From CAYFVR01 sp046541515 (GTDB lineage: Bacteria > Desulfobacterota > Desulfobacteria > Desulfobacterales > Desulfococcaceae): DNA of 34,649 nt. The notes under the pieces were generated by a model, which made no database searches, had not been told where the DNA came from, and saw only the letters and a list, made by a program, of their open reading frames with translations. Location of the stretch: assembly GCA_046541515.1 (NCBI GenBank), contig JBKHDD010000032.1, forward strand, positions 1 to 34,649, read 5' to 3'. Of this stretch, positions 7,895 through 16,417 are shown piece by piece; position 1 is the stretch's first letter, and each line of letters begins with the position of its first letter. The position numbers and the translations under genes are program-made.

Positions 7895-8743
7895 ATGACC
7901 ACCATCAGCATTGCAAGCGGCAAGGGCGGAACGGGAAAAACCACCGTCGCCGTCAGCCTGGCACTGTCCCGATCCGGCGGCCAGTTGCTGGACTGCGACG
8001 TGGAAGCCCCCAACGCCCATTTGTTTTTGCATCCGAAAATCGAGTTTTCCGAACCGGTCTACACGCCCGTCCCCCTCGTCGACGAGGACCGTTGCACCCT
8101 TTGCGGGGCCTGCGCGGACCTTTGCCAGTTCAAGGCCATCGCCGTGCTGCCGGAAGCCATCCTCACCTTTCCCGAGCTTTGCCACGGTTGCGGCGGCTGC
8201 ATGGCCGTCTGCCCGGAAGGCGTCATCCAAGAAACCGGGCGGGAGCTGGGCGTCGTGGAACGGGGGCGGCGTGGCGATCTCGCCTTTCTCCACGGGCGAA
8301 TGCGCGTGGGGGAGGCCATGGCGCCGCCCTTGATCAAAAAGGTGCGCGAAGCCGCCGCCCCGGACCTCGATACGGTGATCGACGCCCCGCCGGGCGCCTC
8401 CTGCCCCGTAATGGCCGCCATTCACGGCACCGACGTGGTGGTGCTGGTGACGGAGCCGACGCCCTTCGGGCTCAACGACCTGGAGCTGGCAGTCGGGGCG
8501 GTCCGCACGCTGAACATTCCGCACGGCATCGTCATCAACCGGGCCGATCTGGGCGACCGGAGGGTTTGGGAATTCGCCGACCGGGAAGAAATCCCGATCC
8601 TGCTGGAAATCCCTTTCGATCGGGAAATCGCCGAGGCCTATTCCCGGGGCGACGCCCTGGTTGCTGCGCGACCGGAATATCTGGAAAAATTTCAAGAGCT
8701 GGGGGAGCGGGCCGAAGCGCTGGCGCGGGGAGGGGTCCGATGA
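7895..8743 (+). CDS. MinD-superfamily ATPase with inserted ferredoxin domain (first copy)
   Basis: 282 aa, cytosolic. A deviant Walker A, SGKGGTGKTT, at about 8-17 marks the MinD/Mrp/NifH class. Between the first and second ATPase segments, at about 60-115, a two-cluster ferredoxin is inserted: CTLCGACADLC and CHGCGGCMAVCP. The switch motif DAPPGASCPV follows at about 163-172. Such ATPases (COG1149 type) occur in pairs in anaerobes and are thought to act in Fe-S or metallocofactor assembly or electron-gated ATP hydrolysis; the exact reaction is not known. The first cluster ends CQF rather than CP, still with four cysteines. Its stop overlaps the next start (ATGA). Confidence 0.88.
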   Translation: MTTISIASGKGGTGKTTVAVSLALSRSGGQLLDCDVEAPNAHLFLHPKIEFSEPVYTPVPLVDEDRCTLCGACADLCQFKAIAVLPEAILTFPELCHGCGGCMAVCPEGVIQETGRELGVVERGRRGDLAFLHGRMRVGEAMAPPLIKKVREAAAPDLDTVIDAPPGASCPVMAAIHGTDVVVLVTEPTPFGLNDLELAVGAVRTLNIPHGIVINRADLGDRRVWEFADREEIPILLEIPFDREIAEAYSRGDALVAARPEYLEKFQELGERAEALARGGVR

Positions 8744-9609
8744 AAGAACTGGTCGTCATCAGCGGAAAGGGCGGAACGGGAAAAACCAGCATAGTTTCGG
8801 CGTTTTCCCATCTGGCGAACAATGCCGTCTTCTGCGACGCGGACGTGGACGCGGCCGATCTTCACCTCATTTTGTCCCCCCGCTACCGGGAGCGTCATCC
8901 CTTCCAGGCCGGCCGCCAGGCACGCATAGACGCGGACGCCTGCGTCCAATGCGGCGATTGCCGGGACCGCTGCCGATTTGGCGCGGTGACCGAGGATTTC
9001 CGGATCGATCCGGTGGCCTGCGAGGGTTGCGGCGTCTGCGCCCATTTTTGTCCCGAAGGCGCGGTCCGGATGGAGCCCAATCTCTGCGGGGAATGGTTCG
9101 TCTCCGACACTCGCTTCGGGCCGCTGGTCCACGCCCGGCTGGGCATCGCCGAGGAAAATTCCGGAAAGCTGGTCGCCCGGGTTCGGACCCGGGCCCGGGA
9201 GCTGGCCGAGACGGAAAACCGGCCTCTGTTGCTGACCGACGGCCCGCCGGGGGTGGGCTGCCCGGTCATCGCGGCGGTGGGCGGGGCCGACGCGGTCCTC
9301 ATCGTCACGGAGCCGACCGTTTCGGGACGGCACGACATGGCTCGGGTCGCGGAACTTGCCGCCTTTTTTTCCGTTCCGGCGCTGTTGCTCGTCAACAAAT
9401 ATGACCTGAATCCGGAAACCGGCGAGGAAATGGAAGCCTTCGCCCGGGAAAAGGGAATTCGCCCCATCGGCCGCCTGCCCTTCGACCCGGCGTTTACCCG
9501 CGCCATGTTGGCCGGAAAGACCCTTTTTGAATACGGCCAGGCGCCCTGGATGGAGGAAAAGCTCCGGAAAACCTGGCGAACCGTCATGGATTGGGTGGAA
9601 GCGCCCTGA
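8740..9609 (+). CDS. MinD-superfamily ATPase with inserted ferredoxin domain (second copy)
   Basis: 289 aa, a paralogue of the preceding gene and translationally coupled to it by an ATGA overlap. The Walker A is SGKGGTGKTS at about 8-17; the ferredoxin insertion has CVQCGDCRDRC and CEGCGVCAHFCP at about 68-105; the switch II-like motif is DGPPGVGCPV. Both copies keep all eight cluster cysteines and the second Walker lysine, so a working heterodimer, as in other MinD-like pairs, is a reasonable inference. NifX/NifB-like small proteins that often accompany this pair elsewhere are absent here. No transcription terminator is seen before the MITE-like element that begins 25 bases after the stop. 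Confidence 0.88.
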   Translation: MKELVVISGKGGTGKTSIVSAFSHLANNAVFCDADVDAADLHLILSPRYRERHPFQAGRQARIDADACVQCGDCRDRCRFGAVTEDFRIDPVACEGCGVCAHFCPEGAVRMEPNLCGEWFVSDTRFGPLVHARLGIAEENSGKLVARVRTRARELAETENRPLLLTDGPPGVGCPVIAAVGGADAVLIVTEPTVSGRHDMARVAELAAFFSVPALLLVNKYDLNPETGEEMEAFAREKGIRPIGRLPFDPAFTRAMLAGKTLFEYGQAPWMEEKLRKTWRTVMDWVEAP

Positions 9610-9634
9610 CCCCCTTTCCCGCGGGGGACGATCC

Positions 9635-9754
9635 GGTCTAAAAACAATACCGTTCATTTACCGAAAAAAGCAGGGGCGTATCGCGCACGCCCTTGGTCAA
9701 TCTGGCGCCATTGACCCACAGAAATCCCAAAGTGAACGGTATTGGGTCTAAAAA
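9635..9754. mobile_element. MITE-like element, copy B, with flanking direct repeats
   Basis: The element at 9645-9744 is exactly 100 bases, bounded by perfect 12-bp terminal inverted repeats (CAATACCGTTCA at 9645-9656, TGAACGGTATTG at 9733-9744). Immediately outside each end stands the same 10-mer GGTCTAAAAA (9635-9644 and 9745-9754), as expected for a target-site duplication. Inside, CAGGGGCGT and ACGCCCTTG (about 9671-9695) can form a 9-bp hairpin with one wobble pair. There is no coding capacity, so movement would need a transposase from elsewhere. Related, more decayed copies lie at 4334-4431 and 27983-28092. Confidence 0.8.
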
Positions 9755-9772
9755 AATAACGGCTTTACAATT

Positions 9773-9806
9773 GGGAGATGGCTTTGGCTCCCTGCGGCCA
9801 TCTCCC
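9773..9806. repeat. 10-bp perfect hairpin
   Basis: GGGAGATGGC at 9773-9782 pairs exactly with GCCATCTCCC at 9797-9806 around a 14-base loop. It sits between the MITE-like element and the ClC remnant. Read on the minus strand it is followed by TTGTAAAGCC and, further on, a T run, so it could end leftward transcripts; the role is unproven. Confidence 0.5.
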
Positions 9807-9820
9807 ACCCGCCGCGCCCG

Positions 9821-10977
9821 TTGAAGGGTTCCGTGAAGCCGCGTCCCATTTCCCACATCGGCCTGCTCCTTTTCTCGATGGTCATCGGCCTGGCCGCCGG
9901 CGCCCCCCGTTTTCGATGGCCCATCGAATATTTCCGCGGCCTTTTTTGGGGACCGGATCCCTTCATGGAGCAGGTGGCGGGCGCGCCTGTTTGGACGAAA
10001 TTGGCCGCGCCGGCCTTGGCGGGGCTGGTCGCCGGGCTGATCATCCCTTTCTTCGCACCGGAGGGCCGGGGGTTCCGGAAGTCTTTGTTTCGGTGGTCTC
10101 CCGCCAAAGCGCCATTCGCCATCGGGTCACCTTTTTCAAGGCCCTGGCCTTCAGCCTTCTCATCGGCGTCGGCGCGTCGGCGGGCCGGGAATGTCCCATC
10201 GGCCAGATCGGCGCCTCGGCGGGTTCCTCCCTTGCCGCGGGGGCGGCTTTGGGAGTGGCCGTCGGCGCCGGAATGGATGGATGGGTTTCCGATTTTGCGT
10301 TGAACCCCGCCCATTGCGCCCTCACGGGAATGGGGGCGGTGGCGGCGGGGAACACTCTCGCGCCGATCACGGCCGTCGTCGCCATCTCGGAACTCGCCCT
10401 GAACGAGCTGGTCATTCTGCCGGTGATGGTGGCTTCCATCGCCGGCATGGCGGTGGTTCGCCTGGTGCGGGGCCATTCGGTGGTCCGCGAGGCCCGGCTG
10501 CCGCCTCAGGGATACGACGTCGCCGAGGCCACGACGTGGGCCTTTTTCGTCACCTCGCCGCGGCCGATTTCATGAGGCGGGAGTTCCAAACGCTGGATCA
10601 GACCACGCCCCCGGGCCGGATCATGGACCGGATTCTGACCGTCAAATACCCCCATTTCGTGGTGCGGGACGGAGAGGGAAAGCTCGCCGGATTCCTGTCC
10701 ATTCAAAATGTGCGCGAGATGTTGGCGGAATACGACATGTTGCGAAACCTGGTCATCGCGGCGGACATTATTTTCCGTTCGGTGGTCACCATCGCGGAAA
10801 CCGAAAGCCTGGAAACCTCCTTCCATCGGTTCGAAGACCACCCGTTCTCCTGCCTCCCGGTCGCCGCCGCGAACGATTCCCGCGGGGTGGCGCGCCTCCT
10901 CGAAAAAAGAAGATATCCTTCGCGCCTGCCACGATCGCGTGTTGCGGGATAGAATGCTGTCGGCGCCGATTCGGTAG
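9821..10977 (+). pseudogene. ClC chloride-channel family remnant with CBS domains
   Basis: Parts of a ClC transporter plus a C-terminal CBS pair are spread over three reading frames. Frame 2 (from 9821) gives the first helix region ending LIIPFFAPEGRG; from about 10065 frame 1 continues GPGVPEVFVSVVSRQ, GASAGRECPIGQIGASAG (the GREGP-type selectivity motif, here GRECP) and TGMGAVAAGNTLAPITAVV up to a stop at 10575; frame 3 then gives CBS sequence (FVVRDGEGKLAGFLSIQNVR ... LVIAADI); and frame 1 again gives KKEDILRACHDRVL to a stop at 10977. The last switch falls on an A6 run (10903-10908). About 200 residues of the channel core are missing between GRECPIGQIGAS and the late helices, and the first CBS unit is shortened. 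Multiple lesions make sequencing error unlikely; the gene is decaying. Confidence 0.85.
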
Positions 10978-11137
10978 GTTTCCCGATCCCCCCGGAGGAC
11001 GGGAAGGCGTTTCTTCGATCGAAATTTAATGCATTCGGTGATCGATATTTTGGAAGCGCCGTGATATGGATTTTGTCCAATTGTTTTTGGCGTGGATTCC
11101 TTCCCGTTTTTTTCTTTTTCTTCCGGGGGCAAATGGC

Positions 11138-13072
11138 GTGAAACGGCGATTCGCAAGAGTTTCGGGGAAAGTGGGCGCGGGCCTTGGGCATGGCCTGATT
11201 CCGGCGCTGTGTTGGCTCGTCCTGCTGGGGTGCCGGGGCGGAACGCCCGTTGCCGAACCAACTTCTCCTCCACCCCGGCCCCCCTGCGAAACCAAGACCC
11301 ATTATTCGGCGGGAGGGAGGACCATCACGCGGTGGGCATATGGAAACGGCGATCGGACGATTCTGGTGTTGGCGGGCATTCGCGGCGATGAGCGGGCGGG
11401 ATACGACCTGGCGCGGGCCTTGGGCGGTCATTTGAAAACCCAAGCGGGCGCGCTGGAAGGCCGCCGCGTGGTCATTCTGCCGGAACTGAACCCCGATGGC
11501 ATCCGGACCCGAACCGCCTTCAACGCCAACGGAAAAGACATCAACCGCGATTTTAAGGCAAAATCCCAACCCGAAACCATCGCGCTTCTGGCGATATTGC
11601 GATGTTACAAGCCGGAATGGATCATCGCGCTTCGGGATTTTGAGCAAATCGACTATGATCCTTCGCCCAGGAGCCCAAGCCCATCCGTTCGCTCGATCGG
11701 CCGCCTGGCCCAGGCCATCGCAAGGGAAATCGGAGCGCGGGCCGCGGGGCTTTCGGTGAAGCGAATGTTTGCCGGCCGGAACCCAGCCGAGGATTCCACT
11801 TTGGGTCTCTACTCCGGAAATGTGCTGAAAATTCCCGTTGTTTCCGTCGGGCTTCATTCGGACGCCAAGGGCATGAGCGCCCGGGCGCTGTGGCATCGAT
11901 ACAAGGAGCCGCTCCTTGCCGGAATTCAATTCCGTCCTTCTCCGGAGATGGCTCGCCCCCCGATTGCCCTCCCCTCCCTTCCCGCCCAAGAAACCGTCTC
12001 ATCCCCGTCCAATCCTTCCACGGCCGAGAAAACTGCGAACCAGACCGGCGTGAGAACCGCTCCCCCGGTTGAAGAAACCCCTTCGAACCAAATCTCCGGC
12101 GAGGACGTATTGTCCGTTCCCGAGTCTCCGGAAGAAAGTTCCCCGATGGAAGCCCCCTCCGACCGCGATTCATCGGGACGGGATCTATCCAGGCCCGAGC
12201 AGGATGGGCCCGACCTGGAAAGAGCCATTTCCCTCTTCGAGGCGGGCCGTTACCCCGAAGCCAGAGGCGCTTTTGAAGCCTTTTCAGATTGCGAAGCCTG
12301 TCCGAGGTGGATCGAAAAAAGCGTGGCCGCAAAACAGGCCGCGGAATCCGCACGGGCGGCCCGATCGGATCGGAATTGGCTCGGCCTGGCGACGTCGAGT
12401 CAGGCGCTTCTGCGGCTCAACCCCCAGGATCCTCAGGCGGGCGAATGGCGCGATTTGGCCTTTGAAGGACTGCTGGACATCTCCCGCGAGGATTTTCGGG
12501 CGGGCCGTTATGCCGCCGCAGGGGAACTCTTTGCGCCGCTGGAAAGTTTGGCGGAATGCCCGGAGTGCGAGACTTTGGCGGAGGAAGCCCGGAACGCGCT
12601 GGAAATTCGGCGGGAGGGCGACACGGCCATGGACGAAGGCCGGTTGTCCGAGGCCGAGGTGTTTTTTCAGTCCCTCATTGCCATCAATCCCGCGGATGAA
12701 AACGCCCAGGCGCGGTTGGCGGCCATCGAAGAACGCCGCCAGACCAACGGCAGGGCATCGGAGCTGCTGGACGCCGGGAAGGCATTTTGCGACGCGGGGA
12801 ATTGGAGGGACGGAATACCGTCCCTGGAGGAATCGCTGGCCCTGAAGCCGGATTGCGAGTCGTGCCGGACCGCCCTGGAATCCTGTCTGGATGCCCGGGA
12901 TGAGCATTTTTATCGGAGCGGGCTGACAAAATTTCAGGGAGAAGACACCGCCGGCGCCATCACCGACTGGGCCAGGGTTCGTTCCGGTTACAAGGTCGTG
13001 GACGATCTATTGAAACGGGCCTGCCAACTGCTCGCGGGGAAAGGCGAAGAACATCCCGCCTGCGGTTCCTGA
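11138..13072 (+). CDS. Lipoprotein with degenerate M14 carboxypeptidase domain and TPR-like repeats
   Basis: 644 aa from the GTG at 11138. A signal sequence ends in the lipobox LLGC (Cys32), so the protein is probably lipid-anchored outside the inner membrane. Residues about 60-270 follow the M14/MpaA-type fold (LNPDGIRTRTAFNANGKDIN keeps the Arg/Asn substrate motifs), but the zinc and catalytic residues are gone: HGDE is RGDE (Arg82), LH is LR (Arg166), and the catalytic Glu position in PVVSVGLHS is Gly238. A Pro/Ser/Glu-rich linker (about 270-360) leads to TPR-like helical repeats (about 365-640), with repeats containing Cys-x-x-Cys pairs (DCEACP, ECPECE, DCESC). It is probably a binding protein, not a peptidase. 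An ATG at 11066 would add 24 residues and put the lipobox unusually deep. It is convergent with the kinase gene. Confidence 0.75.
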   Translation: MKRRFARVSGKVGAGLGHGLIPALCWLVLLGCRGGTPVAEPTSPPPRPPCETKTHYSAGGRTITRWAYGNGDRTILVLAGIRGDERAGYDLARALGGHLKTQAGALEGRRVVILPELNPDGIRTRTAFNANGKDINRDFKAKSQPETIALLAILRCYKPEWIIALRDFEQIDYDPSPRSPSPSVRSIGRLAQAIAREIGARAAGLSVKRMFAGRNPAEDSTLGLYSGNVLKIPVVSVGLHSDAKGMSARALWHRYKEPLLAGIQFRPSPEMARPPIALPSLPAQETVSSPSNPSTAEKTANQTGVRTAPPVEETPSNQISGEDVLSVPESPEESSPMEAPSDRDSSGRDLSRPEQDGPDLERAISLFEAGRYPEARGAFEAFSDCEACPRWIEKSVAAKQAAESARAARSDRNWLGLATSSQALLRLNPQDPQAGEWRDLAFEGLLDISREDFRAGRYAAAGELFAPLESLAECPECETLAEEARNALEIRREGDTAMDEGRLSEAEVFFQSLIAINPADENAQARLAAIEERRQTNGRASELLDAGKAFCDAGNWRDGIPSLEESLALKPDCESCRTALESCLDARDEHFYRSGLTKFQGEDTAGAITDWARVRSGYKVVDDLLKRACQLLAGKGEEHPACGS

Positions 13073-13087
13073 CGAACCGGCGGCGGG
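13055..13087. terminator. Hairpin between convergent genes, possible bidirectional terminator
   Basis: CCCGCC-tg-CGGTTC at 13055-13068 pairs with GAACCG-gc-GGCGGG at 13074-13087 around a five-base loop CTGAC: 12 paired bases with one internal mismatch step. It overlaps the stop of the lipoprotein gene and lies 9 bases before the 3' end of the kinase gene on the other strand. Neither side carries a strong T run. Confidence 0.5.
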
Positions 13088-13095
13088 CGCTTCGA

Positions 13096-14829
13096 TTATT
13101 GGATTTGGGATTCCATTAAGTTTCCCATGAATCGGGCCAGGTCCGTTCGCCCGTACAGGTGGGAAAAGCCTCTGCGAAGATCTTCCAGCGCCTCCACCAT
13201 CTCGCCGGCGCTCTGGAAGCGCCGATGGGACTCTTTTTCCAGCGCTTTCATGACGATGGCTTCCAGCTCCTCCGGGGTGTCCGGAAACCCATCCCGAACC
13301 GGTGGAATGGTCGTGGTTTCCATGAACCGATAGGCCTCTTCCATGGTCTTGCAGTTGGAGAGCGGGCGGCCGGTCAGCAGTTCGTAGCCAATGACGCCCA
13401 GTGAATAGATGTCGGACCGGTGATCCACCGCATGACGTTCCCCCCGCAGTTGTTCCGGCGCCGCGTACTGAAACTTACCCATGAAGGCGCCGGGCTGGGT
13501 TAACCCCGCGTCGGGCCCGATGCGGGCGATGCCGAAATCGCTGATTTTTACCTCGCCCTCCATGGACACCATGATGTTTTGGGGGCTTACGTCCCGATGA
13601 ACGATCCACAGCGGCCTTCCCGTTTCTTCGTCCTTCTTTGCGTGGGAATAGTGGAGGCCGCTTCCGATTTGCAGCAGGAAAAAAACGGCCTGCTCCACCG
13701 GGTGGGGTTTCCCAAATCGTTTCTGAATATCTGCCAGATTCAGCCCCCGCACGTACTCCATCACGATGATGGCTCCTTTTTCCAATTCCTGAAAATCCCA
13801 TGTCCGGACAATATTGGGGTGTTCCAGCATGGCGGCCAGACGGGCCTCCTGCCGAAAGCGCCGGGCAAATTCCCGATCGTCGATCAGATGGGGATGAATT
13901 CGCTTCAAGGCCAGCCGTTTTCGAAAGCTGTCGCGGACGTTTTCCGCCAGATAGAGTTCGGCCATTCCGCCGCGACCCAGCCGTCTGATCAGACGGTACG
14001 GACCCCATTGTCCTTCTTCCGGGCCCACATTGGCCGGCGATTTGGATCGGCGGGCCTCCCGTATGCCCTTTTTGGCCCAAGTCCCGATGGAAGCGGCAAG
14101 AGAAACAAGGCCCGTCCCCAGGAGACAAAGCAGAAAAATGGAAACCGGAGCGCCGAGAAGTGCCCAGGCCAGCAAAAGCGGGGTCAACTTTCCGGCCGGA
14201 TGCTCTCCAAAATTCCCAGTCAGCGGAAAGAGTCCGCTGATTCTGCCCACGCGTTGCCCGTCATGAACGATGGGTACCGTTGAAGACACCGACAGAGGAC
14301 GGGAAAACCGCAAGAAGGCGGATTCAATTCCTTCCGGCGTGGGCAGGGGAAGCTCTTTTCCCGGAAGAAACGGCGGTTCGGCGGGAAAACGGGCCATGGT
14401 TTGAGTGGAACCGTCCAGGTCTCGTGAAATGGCCTCAAGAAAAAAAGGCTTCGGTTCCTTGGCCGCTTGAATGGCCATTCGAAGGCGCTCTCTTGTCTCT
14501 TCGTCGAAAAACGGCGCCAAGGCCGCGAAAGACTTCAAATCGGGTTCGAGCCCAAGGAGAATTTCGGCCGGTCCGTTTTTTTGGGACAGAGAGGTTCCCG
14601 CTTGTTCCAAAACCCGTTTTTCCCAGCCGGCGACGACGGTTTCGTACCATCCGTATCCGGCCAAAACGGCCCCGGTCCATAAGACCAGAAAAACAATGCC
14701 ATACAAAATCGGTCGTTTTCGAACCCATGCGGGCGTCAACAGACCCCGGGCTTTTCGGACAACAATTCGAAGCGTGGTCATGCGCCGAAACCAGACGATC
14801 GTGGCGGAAGCCATTGAGGGGAGGGCCAT
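13096..14829 (-). CDS. Membrane Ser/Thr protein kinase with periplasmic sensor region
   Basis: 577 aa. A first membrane helix at about 40-60 and a second hydrophobic segment at about 216-245 enclose a periplasmic region of about 155 residues with no recognised fold; the kinase domain (about 277-550) is cytosolic at the C-terminus. Kinase landmarks are all present: glycine loop GRGGMAELYLA (about 285), ATP lysine in LALKRIHP (Lys309), catalytic HRDVSPQN (411-418), DFG (431-433) and APE (457-459). HRDVSPxN and this overall type resemble myxobacterial and deltaproteobacterial PknB-like kinases, but having the sensor ahead of the kinase, between two N-terminal helices, reverses the common PknB layout. 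The ATG at 14829 is chosen for GGGAAGAG upstream; longer starts to 14970 have no ribosome site. The 292 bases beyond it show no gene. Confidence 0.87.
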   Translation of the reverse strand: MALPSMASATIVWFRRMTTLRIVVRKARGLLTPAWVRKRPILYGIVFLVLWTGAVLAGYGWYETVVAGWEKRVLEQAGTSLSQKNGPAEILLGLEPDLKSFAALAPFFDEETRERLRMAIQAAKEPKPFFLEAISRDLDGSTQTMARFPAEPPFLPGKELPLPTPEGIESAFLRFSRPLSVSSTVPIVHDGQRVGRISGLFPLTGNFGEHPAGKLTPLLLAWALLGAPVSIFLLCLLGTGLVSLAASIGTWAKKGIREARRSKSPANVGPEEGQWGPYRLIRRLGRGGMAELYLAENVRDSFRKRLALKRIHPHLIDDREFARRFRQEARLAAMLEHPNIVRTWDFQELEKGAIIVMEYVRGLNLADIQKRFGKPHPVEQAVFFLLQIGSGLHYSHAKKDEETGRPLWIVHRDVSPQNIMVSMEGEVKISDFGIARIGPDAGLTQPGAFMGKFQYAAPEQLRGERHAVDHRSDIYSLGVIGYELLTGRPLSNCKTMEEAYRFMETTTIPPVRDGFPDTPEELEAIVMKALEKESHRRFQSAGEMVEALEDLRRGFSHLYGRTDLARFMGNLMESQIQ

Positions 14830-15121
14830 GGCATCTCTTCCCGTAGCAAGAGGTGGCATTCCGTCGCAGGGGCCGAATCGGGGGCCCATCGGACGGAAAT
14901 GAATGTTTTTTTTGGGGGGAGTTTGTGTCGGGGTTTGGAAGAAAGTAGGCCAAAATCGGCGGAAATTCAATAAGGAAAAAAAATTATGCTGGGCGCGCCA
15001 ATTTCGGGGTTTTCTTCAGATACTTTTTCGGATGCCGCTTTTCACGGGCTCGCCTTTCTCCTTTGTCGCGTCCGGGGAGACTTGGTCTTTGGGGAAGTTC
15101 GTCCGGGCGAAAACCGAGAAA

Positions 15122-16417
15122 TCAGGCGCCGCTCTCGACGTCGCCGCTGGAGAACCGGCCCCGCAGCCATTCCGTCGTCACGGATCGGGGCCGGATGATG
15201 GGTTGCATGAGCGCGCGGGCGAGGATGAGCTGGGCGCAGAGACCGATGGACTGCGCCGTGGAGAACATTGCCGTGAGAAAGCCCGGATCCTCCATGCCGA
15301 AGTGGCGCAGCAACACCCCGGTCACGGCGTCCACGTTGGGATGGGGCATTTTGACTTTCCCTGCTTGCCGAAGAATGGGCGTCGCCACCCGTTCCAGCGC
15401 CTGGACCATCCGGAAGCCGGGGTCCTCGGGGCACAATTTTTCCCCCCGTTCCCTCAGAATTTCATATCGGGGATCCGGTCCACGCAGCGCGGCATGGCCG
15501 AAGCCGGGGATGACTTTTTTCTCCGCGAGCATATCCGCGACGTGGCGAGCCAGGGTTTCGTCGTCGGGAGAAGGCCCGTACCGTTCCCGGAGGGAATCGA
15601 TGAATTCCAGGCTGGTTTGGCTGGCCAAGCCGTGCAAAGGACCCGCGAGCCCGTTCATGGCCGCCGACAGGCTGCCGTAAAGGTCCGCGTGGGTGGAATG
15701 GACCACCCGGGCCGCCAGCACGGAGGCATTTGCGCCTTCATGGTCGCTGTGCACCACGATATACGGACGAAGAAAGTCCACGAATCCGTCCACCGACTCC
15801 AGCCCGAGCATACGCGCCCAGTTTTCCGCGGCGTCCAGCGTCTCCGAAGGCGGAATCGGCGGCTTCCCCAGACATTTGATCCGATACATCCCGGCCGAAA
15901 GAACGGGAAGTCGCGCGATGATATCCAAGGATTCCTCCAGCACCCGTTCCCACAAATCCTCCCGAGGGACCGATCCCGATTCCGACCCTGAAGCGGCGGC
16001 GAGTCCGCCGAGCGCAAGGGTGGCCATGCTGAACATTTGCATGGGCGAAAGGCCGTCCGGAAGGTTTTCGATCCACTCCCAAATTTGCGGAGGAACGGGG
16101 CGACGGCTTCTCACGGATTCCTTCAGCTCGACCAAGGTTTCCGCGTCGGGGCGTTCCCCCGTGCACATCAGAAAAAACAGCGCCTCGCTTTCCCAGTCCG
16201 CAAGCTTGCGAACCGGAATTCCCCGAATGAGGAGGCCCTCGTGGGGATCAACGACGGATGTGTCGCAGAGCACCGCCCGGACGTCTCGGAGTCCGCCCAA
16301 CAATCGGGAAAGGGTCGTCGAGGAAACCGGCGCGTTTCCGTGAAGTCGGGTCATCTCGCGGAGTTCCGACCGCCAGACCGGAATGTTTCGCCTCAGGATT
16401 TTGCGCAGCCGGGTCAT
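15122..16417 (-). CDS. gltA: Citrate synthase, mitochondrial (Si) type
   Basis: 431 aa. It condenses oxaloacetate and acetyl-CoA to citrate, the entry of the TCA cycle, in the cytosol. The catalytic histidines lie in HSDHEGANAS (about 240) and VIPGFGHAALRGPDPRY, and the catalytic aspartate in PHPNVDAVTGVLL. The motifs AGPLHGLASQ and GFGHAALRxxDPRY mark the eukaryote-like type I enzyme, as in Geobacter, rather than hexameric bacterial GltA or the Re-type of some sulfate reducers. AGGGAGG precedes the ATG by 7-8 bases, and the start overlaps the stop of the upstream gene (ATGA). Together with korDA in the same window it supports a working TCA route. Methylcitrate synthase activity cannot be excluded. 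Confidence 0.92.
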   Translation of the reverse strand: MTRLRKILRRNIPVWRSELREMTRLHGNAPVSSTTLSRLLGGLRDVRAVLCDTSVVDPHEGLLIRGIPVRKLADWESEALFFLMCTGERPDAETLVELKESVRSRRPVPPQIWEWIENLPDGLSPMQMFSMATLALGGLAAASGSESGSVPREDLWERVLEESLDIIARLPVLSAGMYRIKCLGKPPIPPSETLDAAENWARMLGLESVDGFVDFLRPYIVVHSDHEGANASVLAARVVHSTHADLYGSLSAAMNGLAGPLHGLASQTSLEFIDSLRERYGPSPDDETLARHVADMLAEKKVIPGFGHAALRGPDPRYEILRERGEKLCPEDPGFRMVQALERVATPILRQAGKVKMPHPNVDAVTGVLLRHFGMEDPGFLTAMFSTAQSIGLCAQLILARALMQPIIRPRSVTTEWLRGRFSSGDVESGA

